NCBI GenBank assembly: GCA_946543085.1
Contig: CAMNLM010000001.1
Span: 1 to 64,000, forward strand
Direction: 5' to 3'
DNA from: an uncultured Clostridia bacterium
GTDB lineage: Bacteria; Bacillota; Clostridia; Christensenellales; Aristaeellaceae
DNA: 64,000 nt
Part shown: positions 1 through 7,016 of the stretch, one piece after another
How the letters are laid out: each line of letters opens with the position of its first letter
Position numbering within the stretch: the first letter of the stretch is position 1
Program-made: the position numbers and the translations under genes
The notes under the pieces: generated by a model
What the model was told of the DNA's origin: nothing
The model's input: only the letters and a program-made list of their open reading frames with translations
Database searches by the model: none

Positions 1-268
1 CGCTTGCCCAGCCCTCCGCAGGAGCGCCTTTCCAGGGGGTCGATCCTCTCAGCCGCTGTCGGGCACAGCCCCTCCGGCGGGCGCATCCAACCGAAAGCCC
101 TCCGCAGGAGCGCCTTTCAAGGGGGTCCGGGGGACGCTTTCCGGAGGAAAGCGTCCCCCGGCTCAATCTAAAAACTCCCCTCCCCGCTTGCGGGGAGGGG
201 TCGGGGGTGGGGCGCACCCGCAGCGACCACAAGCCTGCCACCCAAAATAAAGAAAAAACGAGGTTTCC
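1..268 (+). repeat. Family A intergenic repeat, copy 1 (two boxes, two hairpins, G-tract)
   Basis: No gene is seen here. A conserved box (CCTCCGCAGGAGCGCC...) occurs at about 11-40 and again at 96-126. The second box leads into a perfect 16-bp hairpin (127-142 with 146-161, 3-nt loop), an A-rich spacer, a perfect 11-bp hairpin (177-187 with 190-200, loop TT) and a run of G tracts to about 212. The same arrangement recurs near 6746, 25171 and 48237. It lies directly upstream of the methionine synthase, whose weak GAGG ribosome-binding site is at 259-262. No SAM or cobalamin riboswitch was recognised. Confidence 0.85.
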
Positions 269-2668
269 ATGTTTCGATTTTCAAAAGGGAAAACCCTCCT
301 CCTCGATGGCGCCATGGGCACCATGCTCCAATCCTCCGGCCTGAAACCCGGCCAGCTCCCCGAGCTCCTCAACATCGAGGAGCCGCGCCTGATCGAGCGC
401 GTTCACCGCGCCTACATCGAGGCCGGCAGCCAGATCCTCTACGCCAATACCTTCGGCGCGAATCCCCGCAAGCTGCTGCGCTCCGGCCACACGGTGGAGG
501 AGGTCATCTTCGCGGGCGTCGCGGCGGCGCGGCGCGCGGCGGGAAACGCCGACGTGCAGGTCGCGCTGGACATCGGCCCGCTCGGCGAGCTGCTCCAGCC
601 GATGGGCACGCTCGCCTTCGAGGACGCGGTGTCTGCCTTCGCCCGGATGGCGAAGGCCGGGGAAAAGGCCGGCTGCGACCTCGCCGTGATCGAGACGATG
701 ACGGACCTGCAGGAGGCCCGCGCGGCCCTGCTCGCGGTGAAGGAAAACACCTCGCTGCCGGTGCTTGTGACCATGAGCTTCGAGGCGAATGGCCGCACCT
801 TCACGGGCTGCGGGGCCGAGGCGATGGCCCGCACGCTGGAGGGCCTGGGCGCGGACGCCATCGGCATCAACTGCTCCCTCGGCCCGGAAGAGATGGCGGA
901 GACGGTCGCGGAAATCTGCCGCAGCACGCGCCTGCCCGTCGCCGTGAAGCCGAACGCCGGCCTGCCCGATCCCGACGGCCGTTACGCGATGACGGCGGAG
1001 GCCTTCGCCGAGGCGATGCGGCCCATCCTCCGCATGGGTGTGACGCTGGTGGGCGGGTGCTGCGGCACCGACCCGTCCTTCATCCGCGCTCTGGCGCGGA
1101 CCGTGCGCGAGGAGGCCGCGCTTGGAAAGGCCGAGCCGATCGCCTTTGAGCCGCTCTCCTTCGCCTGCTCGGCGACCCGCGCGGTGCGGATCGACCGCGT
1201 GCGCGTGATCGGGGAGCGCGTGAATCCCACGGGCAAGAAGCGCTTCCAGCAGGCCCTGCGCGAGGAGGACATGGACTACATCGTGTCGGTGGCCGCGGCG
1301 GAGGCGGACGCGGGGGCCGATCTGTTGGACATCAACGTCGGCGCGCCGGGCATCGACGAGGAGCGCCTGCTGCCGATGGTGGCGCAGGCCGTGCAGGCCG
1401 CGGTCGACCTGCCGCTGCAGATCGACTCCACGAACATCCGCGCCGTGGAGGCGGCCCTGCGCGTCACCTGCGGCAAGGCGGTGGTCAACTCGGTGAACGC
1501 CGAGGCGGCCTCGCTGGCGCGCGTGCTGCCGGTGGTAAAGAAATACGGCGCGTCGGTCGTCGGGCTGACGCTGGACGAGCGCGGCCTCCCCAGGACGGCG
1601 GGGGAGCGCGTGGCCATGGCCAAGCGCATCCTGGACGCGGCCCTGGCCGTTGGCATGCGGAGGGAAGACGTCTGGATGGACTGCCTGACGCTGACCGTCT
1701 CCGCGGAGCCGGAGCAGGCGGAGGAGACGCTCGCCGCGGTGCGCGCGGTGCGCGAGGAGCTGGGCCTGCAGACCGTGCTGGGCGTCAGCAATATCTCCTT
1801 TGGCCTGCCGAACCGCGTGGGCATCACGAGGGCCTTCCTCCTGCGCGCGCTCGACCGCGGGCTCACGCTGCCGATCCTCAACCCCAACCAGCGCGAGGTG
1901 ATGGAGGCTGTGGCGGCCTACCGCGTGCTGCACGGCGAGGACGAGCACTGCGCGGACTGGGTCGCGAACTTCGGCGAGGAGAGCGCGCGGGGCACGGTGA
2001 GCGCCGCCCCGAGGGCAGCGCAGCCGGCAGGCGCTGCAACGATGGAGGAGGCGATCTACCGCGGTCTCAGGGGCGACGCGGCGAGGCTGGCGCGCGAGCT
2101 GCTGCAGGCGGAGCCGGCGGCGCCGCAGATGGATCTGATCGACGGCCGCCTGATTCCCGCGCTGGACCGCGTCGGCGCGGACTATGAGAGCGGGAAGGTC
2201 TTCCTGCCGCAGCTGATGGCGGCGGCGCAGGCCGCTCAGGCCGTTTTTGAGGTGATCCGCGCGGGCATGGCCGGGGAAGGCGCTTCCAGCGTGTCGCGCG
2301 GAAAGATCGTGATGGCGACCGTGCGCGGGGACATCCACGACATCGGCAAGAACATCGTCAAAACCGTGCTGGAAAACTACGGCTGGCAGGTGATCGACCT
2401 GGGGCGCGACGTGCCGCCGGAGCGGGTCGCGCAGGCCGTCGGGGAGACGGGCGCGCGGATCGTGGGCCTCTCCGCCCTGATGACCACGACGCTGCCCGCC
2501 ATGGAGGAGACCGTGCGCCTCCTGCAGGCCATGCCCGATCCGCCGGCGGTCATGCTCGGGGGCGCGGTCGTCACGCGCGCCTGGGCTGAAGGACTCGGCG
2601 CGCATTACGCCAGGGACGCCCGCGAAGCCGTAAAGCTCGCCGCGGCCCTGGGGGAGAAGCGGGGCTGA
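269..2668 (+). CDS. metH: Cobalamin-dependent methionine synthase, short form without reactivation domain
   Basis: Transfers a methyl group from methyltetrahydrofolate through cobalamin to homocysteine, giving methionine; cytoplasmic. The 799 residues carry, in order: a homocysteine methyltransferase barrel (about 1-290) with zinc cysteines Cys202 (GINCS) and Cys264/Cys265 (GGCCGTDP); a pterin-binding barrel (about 310-580, starting VRVIGERVNPTG); the B12 cap helices (about 610-690); and a B12-binding Rossmann domain with DxHxxG (GDIHDIG, cobalt-ligand His690). E. coli MetH is about 1,227 residues; the C-terminal AdoMet-binding reactivation domain is absent here, so reactivation after cobalamin oxidation must depend on another protein. 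That last point is inference; no candidate is adjacent. Confidence 0.95.
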   Translation: MFRFSKGKTLLLDGAMGTMLQSSGLKPGQLPELLNIEEPRLIERVHRAYIEAGSQILYANTFGANPRKLLRSGHTVEEVIFAGVAAARRAAGNADVQVALDIGPLGELLQPMGTLAFEDAVSAFARMAKAGEKAGCDLAVIETMTDLQEARAALLAVKENTSLPVLVTMSFEANGRTFTGCGAEAMARTLEGLGADAIGINCSLGPEEMAETVAEICRSTRLPVAVKPNAGLPDPDGRYAMTAEAFAEAMRPILRMGVTLVGGCCGTDPSFIRALARTVREEAALGKAEPIAFEPLSFACSATRAVRIDRVRVIGERVNPTGKKRFQQALREEDMDYIVSVAAAEADAGADLLDINVGAPGIDEERLLPMVAQAVQAAVDLPLQIDSTNIRAVEAALRVTCGKAVVNSVNAEAASLARVLPVVKKYGASVVGLTLDERGLPRTAGERVAMAKRILDAALAVGMRREDVWMDCLTLTVSAEPEQAEETLAAVRAVREELGLQTVLGVSNISFGLPNRVGITRAFLLRALDRGLTLPILNPNQREVMEAVAAYRVLHGEDEHCADWVANFGEESARGTVSAAPRAAQPAGAATMEEAIYRGLRGDAARLARELLQAEPAAPQMDLIDGRLIPALDRVGADYESGKVFLPQLMAAAQAAQAVFEVIRAGMAGEGASSVSRGKIVMATVRGDIHDIGKNIVKTVLENYGWQVIDLGRDVPPERVAQAVGETGARIVGLSALMTTTLPAMEETVRLLQAMPDPPAVMLGGAVVTRAWAEGLGAHYARDAREAVKLAAALGEKRG

Positions 2669-2777
2669 CGGGAAGCGCCGCCGAACGACCTTTGGATGCT
2701 CCCACGCACGGCAAGGGGCGGTTTTCCCTGCAAAGGCGCTTTCCGCCCCGCGACGGGAAGGATTTGCGCCGGAAAGA

Positions 2778-2806
2778 TTGCGGCGCGGCTCCTGATCTGC
2801 TATACT
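2778..2806 (+). promoter_or_regulatory. Sigma-A type promoter for the GNAT gene
   Basis: TTGCGG at 2778-2783 and TATACT at 2801-2806 with a 17-nt spacer, 37 nt before the GNAT start. It lies after the metH stop, so the GNAT gene can be transcribed alone. Confidence 0.65.
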
Positions 2807-2842
2807 GGACTGGAGAAAAAACGGAAATATCGGAGGCGTGTG

Positions 2843-3262
2843 ATGGATTACAGAACCCTCTGCGCTGCGGATCTGGACGCCCTGTGGGAGCTTCAGAAGC
2901 TCTATAAGGCGGAAATCGGGGAGGACGAGCCCGGCCCTGCCGAAAAAGAGCGCCTGGGGAAGGCCATCGGGCGGGGAAGCATTCTCTTCTGCGGAGCCTG
3001 GCGGGAAGGCGCGCTGGTCGCGTGCTGCTCTGTCACGGTCGGCTTCTCGACCTTTGACTATCTGCCCAGCGGCGTGCTTGAGGATTTCTTTATCCGCCCT
3101 GCCTACCGCCATCAGGGGATTGCGCGGGAGCTGGTGCGGTTCGCCCGCCGTGCGAGCGGCGTTTCCTCGCTGACGGTCGGCTGCGCGGACTGCGATGTGC
3201 CCCTGTATCAGGCCCTCGGATTCACTGTGCCGCTGGGCCATCTGCTGGCGTTTGAAGGGTAA
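2843..3262 (+). CDS. GNAT-family N-acetyltransferase
   Basis: Predicted to move an acetyl group from acetyl-CoA to an unknown amine. The 139-residue protein has the GNAT fold: the motif A region reads VLEDFFIRPAYRHQGIARELV, with the R/Q-x-x-G-x-G/A pyrophosphate loop as RHQGIA near residues 91-96, followed by a late strand (SSLTVGC) and the YQALGF motif that ends many GNAT domains. The frame is open further upstream, but ATG 2843 follows GGAGG at 2832-2836 and sits just after a good promoter, so it is preferred. Substrate is not predictable. The next gene starts about 50 nt later with its own ribosome-binding site. Confidence 0.85.
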   Translation: MDYRTLCAADLDALWELQKLYKAEIGEDEPGPAEKERLGKAIGRGSILFCGAWREGALVACCSVTVGFSTFDYLPSGVLEDFFIRPAYRHQGIARELVRFARRASGVSSLTVGCADCDVPLYQALGFTVPLGHLLAFEG

Positions 3263-3311
3263 TACGGACAGTTCCCGGCTCCGGGACACCGCGACGGCAA
3301 GGAGGCCGCGT

Positions 3312-3674
3312 ATGAAAAAGTGGTATGACGAGGAGTACGAGTTCACCGTGGAGGTCACGGGCTTTCTGCACGGCGACCACACGGAGAGATACTGCCGCAA
3401 CGGGGAAGAGATCGGCGATCGGTACACCTGCACCTACGGATGCCCGGTGAACGCGGACGGGTACGGCATCTGCTCCAAGACGATGATGATGCTCTATCCG
3501 CTGATGGAGGCCGTGCGCAGCGGCGGCGATCTCGAGAACCTCGGCGGCGACGGCAGGTACACCAAAACCATCGTCTGCCCGGACGGATGCGTGATCTTCC
3601 GGCTGACCGCGACGCCGCTGGGAAACGAAAACTTCCACAAGGGCAAATTCTGGGATTACCCGGATCAGACCTGA
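3312..3674 (+). CDS. TIGR04076-like small protein
   Basis: A 120-residue protein resembling the TIGR04076 family, small redox-type proteins of unknown function. Visible family features: a central G-D-R/K-Y/F segment (EEIGDRY), a cysteine cluster (CTYGC...GICSK), a helix ending MLYPLMEAVRSGG, and a late VCPDGCVIFRL strand. ATG 3312 follows GGAGG at 3301-3305. The frame is open to 3195 but that overlaps the GNAT gene. It probably shares the GNAT transcript. Function unknown; family assignment is by recalled motif pattern only. Confidence 0.7.
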   Translation: MKKWYDEEYEFTVEVTGFLHGDHTERYCRNGEEIGDRYTCTYGCPVNADGYGICSKTMMMLYPLMEAVRSGGDLENLGGDGRYTKTIVCPDGCVIFRLTATPLGNENFHKGKFWDYPDQT

Positions 3675-3763
3675 GCGCCGGGTGAGACAGCTGCACAGCG
3701 CGGGCTGTGACACGCAGGTTTCGCCAAAAAAAACGCCCCGCTGGGCGACGAGGTTCACTGTAC

Positions 3764-4276
3764 ATGGCAGCAAAGCGCGTGATCGTTCTGCCCTGGGACG
3801 GGCGATGGGAACAGGATTTTCAGCGGATCGCCGACGAGCTCCGGCCTGCGCTCGGCGGGCTGGCGCTGGGCATCGAGCATGTCGGCAGCACGTCTGTGCC
3901 CAGCCTGTCGGCCAAGCCCATCATTGACCTGGATGTGATCATCCGCGGCGCGGACGCGCTGGACGATGTGACTGCCGCGCTGGAGCGCATCGGTTACCGC
4001 CGCGAGGGCGACCTGGGCATCGCCGGGCGCGAGGCCTTCACCTACAGCGGGAAAGACCATCTGCGGCGGCATCACCTCTATGTGTGCCCGCAGGATTCGG
4101 CTGAGCTGAGAAGGCATATCGCCTTCCGAGACTACCTGCGCGCCCATCCCGAGGCCGTGCGCGCTTACAGCCGGATCAAAGAGGAAGGCGCGAAGCTTTA
4201 CCCGGATGACATCGAAACCTACATCGCGCACAAAGCGCCTTTCATCGCGGCTGTCTGCGCGGAGATGGGCGTCTGA
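3764..4276 (+). CDS. GrpB family protein (nucleotidyltransferase fold)
   Basis: A 170-residue member of the GrpB/UPF0157 family, which has a nucleotidyltransferase fold. Signature: EHVGSTSVPSLSAKPIIDLDV (residues about 37-57), matching the family G-S-T-x-V-P-G-L-x-A-K-P-I-I-D-I motif. A second signature is the late HLYVC...LRRHIAFRDYLRAHP block. Some members are fused to CoaE; this one is stand-alone. ATG 3764 has GAGG at 3750-3753. An in-frame ATG at 3707 has no good Shine-Dalgarno. Substrate unknown. Confidence 0.9.
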   Translation: MAAKRVIVLPWDGRWEQDFQRIADELRPALGGLALGIEHVGSTSVPSLSAKPIIDLDVIIRGADALDDVTAALERIGYRREGDLGIAGREAFTYSGKDHLRRHHLYVCPQDSAELRRHIAFRDYLRAHPEAVRAYSRIKEEGAKLYPDDIETYIAHKAPFIAAVCAEMGV

Positions 4277-4394
4277 CGGCTTGGACGCATCCGCCTGAAA
4301 GGCTTCCGCGCGCCATGCCGGTGAAAGCCCGGCCGTCATCCTTTCCGAACACACCCGCCGCGCGCGGCCGACACACAAAGAGGAGGCACAGAGC

Positions 4395-5153
4395 ATGAGC
4401 GCACGTCCCGAGAACCGTATCCCCGACGCCCGCAAGGACGCGCTGATCCTTGCGGCTGAGCGGCGCTTTTCCTGCCGCCGCATGAACGGCAGCCTCAGCG
4501 ACGAGGACAACGCCGCCCTCGGCTACCTCGCTGGCAAATGCGCGCTGACCGGCGTGCGGATCAGCCTGATTCCCGCCGACGACAGCCTGTTTGTCGGCCT
4601 GCCGACGATCGGAAAGATCACCGGCTGCAGGCGCGTCGCCGTGCTCTCGGCGAAGATTGCGCAGCCCCACTGCCGCCTGCTCGCGGGCTTCTCCGGTGAG
4701 TGCTTCGTGCTGGAGGCGGAGAGCCTCGGCATCCGCTCCTGCTGGCTGACCGGCACCTACCACCGCAAGCAGGTGCAGGCTGCCGTGCCGGCGGACGAGC
4801 TGCTGATCGGCATCATCGCCCTGGGCAGGAGCGACGCGGGAGCGCCCGTCCAGCGCCGCCGCAAGCCGCTGGAGAAGATCTGCAAGGACGGCCCGGAGGG
4901 CTGGCCCGAGGATTTCCGCCGGGCGGCCGAACTGGTGCGCATCGCGCCGTCGGCGATCAACCTCCAGCCCTGGCAGATGAGCGCCGCGCGCGACGCGTTC
5001 ATCCTGGACGGCGGCGGGAGAAGCCCGATCGACGTGGGAATCGCGATGTGCCACGCGGAGCTGGCCTTCCGCAGGCCGCACGTGTGGAGACTCCTGGACG
5101 ATCGCCCCGGCGAGCCGATGACAAGGGCGGAGTTCGCGCGATTGAGGGCCTGA
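4395..5153 (+). CDS. Nitroreductase family protein (TM1586-type)
   Basis: A 252-residue flavin-dependent nitroreductase-like protein of the TM1586 type, in which two half-domains form one FMN-binding unit. The N-terminal half begins with an RRFSCRRMNGS nitroreductase entry motif (about 18-28). The second half has RRAAELVRIAPSAINLQPW (about 175-193), the N-Q-P-W FMN-contact motif. AGAGGAGG precedes the ATG. Physiological substrate unknown. The next gene is convergent and the 170-nt gap holds a terminator and a short tandem repeat. Confidence 0.85.
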   Translation: MSARPENRIPDARKDALILAAERRFSCRRMNGSLSDEDNAALGYLAGKCALTGVRISLIPADDSLFVGLPTIGKITGCRRVAVLSAKIAQPHCRLLAGFSGECFVLEAESLGIRSCWLTGTYHRKQVQAAVPADELLIGIIALGRSDAGAPVQRRRKPLEKICKDGPEGWPEDFRRAAELVRIAPSAINLQPWQMSAARDAFILDGGGRSPIDVGIAMCHAELAFRRPHVWRLLDDRPGEPMTRAEFARLRA

Positions 5154-5221
5154 CCAAACGGCGGGAAGACCAGACGCTCTTTCAGGGCGCAGCGGACACA
5201 CCTGCCAGACATGGCTTTCAT

Positions 5222-5266
5222 AACGCACAAAACGCACAAAACGCACAAAACGCACAAAACGCACAA
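5222..5266. repeat. 9-bp tandem repeat, five perfect copies
   Basis: AACGCACAA is repeated five times without a mismatch between the nitroreductase stop and the terminator of the opposing phosphatase gene. The unit is a multiple of three, but no gene spans it. A slippage-prone spacer is the simplest reading. Confidence 0.9.
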
Positions 5267-5315
5267 AAAAACGGCGGCCTGCCGTTCCCACAGCGGGAAT
5301 CCGGCAGGCTGCCGT
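5264..5315 (-). terminator. Intrinsic terminator of the metallophosphatase operon
   Basis: GC-rich inverted repeat (ACGGC..CCTGCCG with CGGCAGG..GCCGT, 5271-5315). It is followed on the minus strand by a U-tract (A-run at 5264-5271) and lies 9 nt after the phosphatase stop. Confidence 0.8.
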
Positions 5316-5323
5316 TTGTCTTT

Positions 5324-6043
5324 CTATGCTTCTTCGCTGTCTGTGATCAGCGGAATCTCCTTCACCCGGAATTCCAGGGCGTCGCAGGAGGTCAGGGCGT
5401 ACCGCACGCCGTTGTGCTCGCCGGTGAAGCCGGCCTTGATGCCCAGGCCGTGCAGGTGGCCGTAGATCGCCCAGGCGACGCCGTAGCGCTCCATCAGCGC
5501 GGTGAACGCCGTGTCCCGGCACTGGTCGTAGAGCGGGGGATAATGCGTCATCGCGATGAGCGGCTTTTCCGGGGCGAGTTTTTTTGCGCTCTGCAGGGCG
5601 ATCTCCAGGCGGATCAGCTCGCGCTGGAAAATCTTTTCATCATTCGCCTCGAGCGGTTCCTCCCCGGTGGGGAAGACCCATCCGCGCGTGCCGCAGACCA
5701 CCGCCGGGCCGATATCGGCCGCCGAGTGCTGCAGGGCCGTCATGCCCGCCGGCATCGCGTCCCGCACCTGGCTGATGGACGACCACCAGTAGTCGTGGTT
5801 GCCCTTGATGAGCACCTTGCGTCCGGGCAGGGCCGCGATGTCCGCCAGATCCGGCACGGCGTGGCTGAGCTGCATCGCCCAGGAGATATCCCCGGCGATG
5901 AGCACCGTGTCCTCCTCGCTCACGCGGGCGCGCCAGTCCTCGCTGATGCGCTCAAAGTGGTGGTCCCAGTGCGCGCCGAAGACGTCCATGGGCTTGTCGT
6001 CACCGCCTGGCAGATGCAGATCCGCGATGGCGAATAGTTTCAT
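5324..6043 (-). CDS. Calcineurin-like metallophosphoesterase
   Basis: A 239-residue soluble metal-dependent phosphoesterase. The motifs appear in canonical order: ADLHLP (D-x-H, about 7-12), AGDISWA (G-D, about 49-55), KGNHDYWW (G-N-H-D, about 79-86), MTHYPP and YGHLHGLG (G-H-x-H), giving the usual dinuclear metal site. The GNHDYWW form is typical of the COG1768-like predicted phosphohydrolases of Firmicutes. The frame is open to 6553, but ATG at 6043 follows GGGAG and starts directly with the beta-strand of the domain. Second gene of a two-gene unit behind the zinc-ribbon gene, 32 nt apart. Substrate unknown. Confidence 0.9.
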   Translation of the reverse strand: MKLFAIADLHLPGGDDKPMDVFGAHWDHHFERISEDWRARVSEEDTVLIAGDISWAMQLSHAVPDLADIAALPGRKVLIKGNHDYWWSSISQVRDAMPAGMTALQHSAADIGPAVVCGTRGWVFPTGEEPLEANDEKIFQRELIRLEIALQSAKKLAPEKPLIAMTHYPPLYDQCRDTAFTALMERYGVAWAIYGHLHGLGIKAGFTGEHNGVRYALTSCDALEFRVKEIPLITDSEEA

Positions 6044-6075
6044 CTGTGCTCCCTTTCCGGAACACGGGGAGGAAG

Positions 6076-6498
6076 TCAGTTCTCCTCGTCGTCCGCCTCG
6101 TCCGCTTCGTCCTGCTCCTTCTCCTCGTCCTCGCGGACGCTCTCCAGGCTCAGGGTGTGGGTCATCTCCCCAAACTCGGGGTTGTTCATGGTCTCGTCCA
6201 TGTCCGGGATGATCTCGTCCATCTCCGCCACGGACTCCACGCCGCTGATGTCCTCGGCGCCCATGGGCTCCTGCTGCTCGTCGTTCTCCTCGTGGCTGTC
6301 CTCGTTGTTCTGCATCTCCCGCAGGCACTGGGCGCAGACGTCGTGGCCGGGAACCACCGGGTTCTCGTTGCACACGGAGCAGAGCTCCACTTCCTCGGGC
6401 GCCGCGTAGCCGCGCATCTCCTGCAGGCAAACCTTGCAGTACTGCTCGCCCACGGGCATATAGTTCATCTCGCAGCGGGGGCACAGGACAAATTTCAT
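6076..6498 (-). CDS. Zinc-ribbon protein with acidic tail
   Basis: A 140-residue protein with paired cysteine motifs: CPRC (6-9), CKVC (about 21-24), CSVC (about 40-43) and CAQC (about 55-58). These are enough for two zinc ribbons in the first 60 residues. The remaining about 80 residues are very acidic (many Glu/Asp, ending DEADEADDEEN). No signal peptide or membrane segment. GGAGGAAACT precedes the ATG. First gene after a near-consensus promoter and upstream of the metallophosphatase. No family recognised; a binding or adaptor role is inference only. Confidence 0.8.
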   Translation of the reverse strand: MKFVLCPRCEMNYMPVGEQYCKVCLQEMRGYAAPEEVELCSVCNENPVVPGHDVCAQCLREMQNNEDSHEENDEQQEPMGAEDISGVESVAEMDEIIPDMDETMNNPEFGEMTHTLSLESVREDEEKEQDEADEADDEEN

Positions 6499-6620
6499 TG
6501 AGTTTCCTCCTCCGGGTATCTATCACACCGTCCCACGCGCGTGGGCAGTTCATTTTTCAGCACGCAAACGGCGTCCGGCACGGGGTCTCCGTGCCTGCCG
6601 TCATTGTATTGCGATTGATG

Positions 6621-6648
6621 ATTATACTACCGAATCATGCGCTGTCAA
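6621..6648 (-). promoter_or_regulatory. Consensus sigma-A promoter for the zinc-ribbon/phosphatase unit
   Basis: On the minus strand a perfect TTGACA (6643-6648) and a perfect TATAAT (6621-6626) are separated by 16 nt, about 120 nt before the zinc-ribbon gene start. Confidence 0.85.
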
Positions 6649-6700
6649 GAGCGGGAGGAAAATTCCTTTGGATACAGAGAACCAGAGATAGGAAAGGATT

Positions 6701-6873
6701 CCGCCGGAGCGCCCTTTCATGGGTTCAGCAGACGCCTACAACCGAGCGCCCACCGCAGGAGCGCCTTTCCAGGGGGTCTGGGGGCAGCTTTCCTGTGGAA
6801 AGCTGCCCCCAGCATCACTAAAAAAACTCCCCTCCCCGCTTGCGGGGAGGGGTTGGGGGTGGGGTCACAGCAT
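6701..6873 (+). repeat. Family A intergenic repeat, copy 2
   Basis: A partial box at 6701-6726 precedes a full box (6746-6777), a perfect 16-bp hairpin (6778-6793 with 6797-6812, loop TGT), an A-run, a perfect 11-bp hairpin (6829-6839 with 6842-6852) and a G-tract to 6866. Compared with copy 1 the first stem differs (CAGC for ACGC) and the opposite strand changes to match. Confidence 0.85.
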
Positions 6874-6948
6874 TGGATGCATGGTCAAGCCGGTCTTGCG
6901 CTCAGTCAGAGCGCTCACCCCGAGCGCTCGCCCTGCGCGCTCACCCCC

Positions 6949-6977
6949 TTGACCGCCGGGGATTCCTTCATTATAAT
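6949..6977 (+). promoter_or_regulatory. Promoter of the aminotransferase-YigZ operon
   Basis: TTGACC at 6949-6954 and TATAAT at 6972-6977, 17-nt spacer, 40 nt before the aminotransferase ATG. Confidence 0.85.
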
Positions 6978-7016
6978 GACACAGGAAACGAAGAACCATT
7001 CCGGGAGGCACAAACC

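Noticed and set aside
1..268. SAM or cobalamin riboswitch upstream of metH
   Set aside because: None of the conserved riboswitch core motifs is present; the region is a family A repeat found at several unrelated genes.
281..3433. Long minus-strand frame opposite metH (1,050 codons); similar long frames opposite 15133, 21202, 38452 and 52963
   Set aside because: They mirror real genes in GC-rich DNA, are rich in Arg/His/Ala/Gly, show no family motif and have no ribosome-binding site. The opposite strand has clear conserved domains.
5222..5266. CRISPR-like array
   Set aside because: The units are 9 bp and contiguous with no spacers; it is a simple tandem repeat. No cas genes are in the window.
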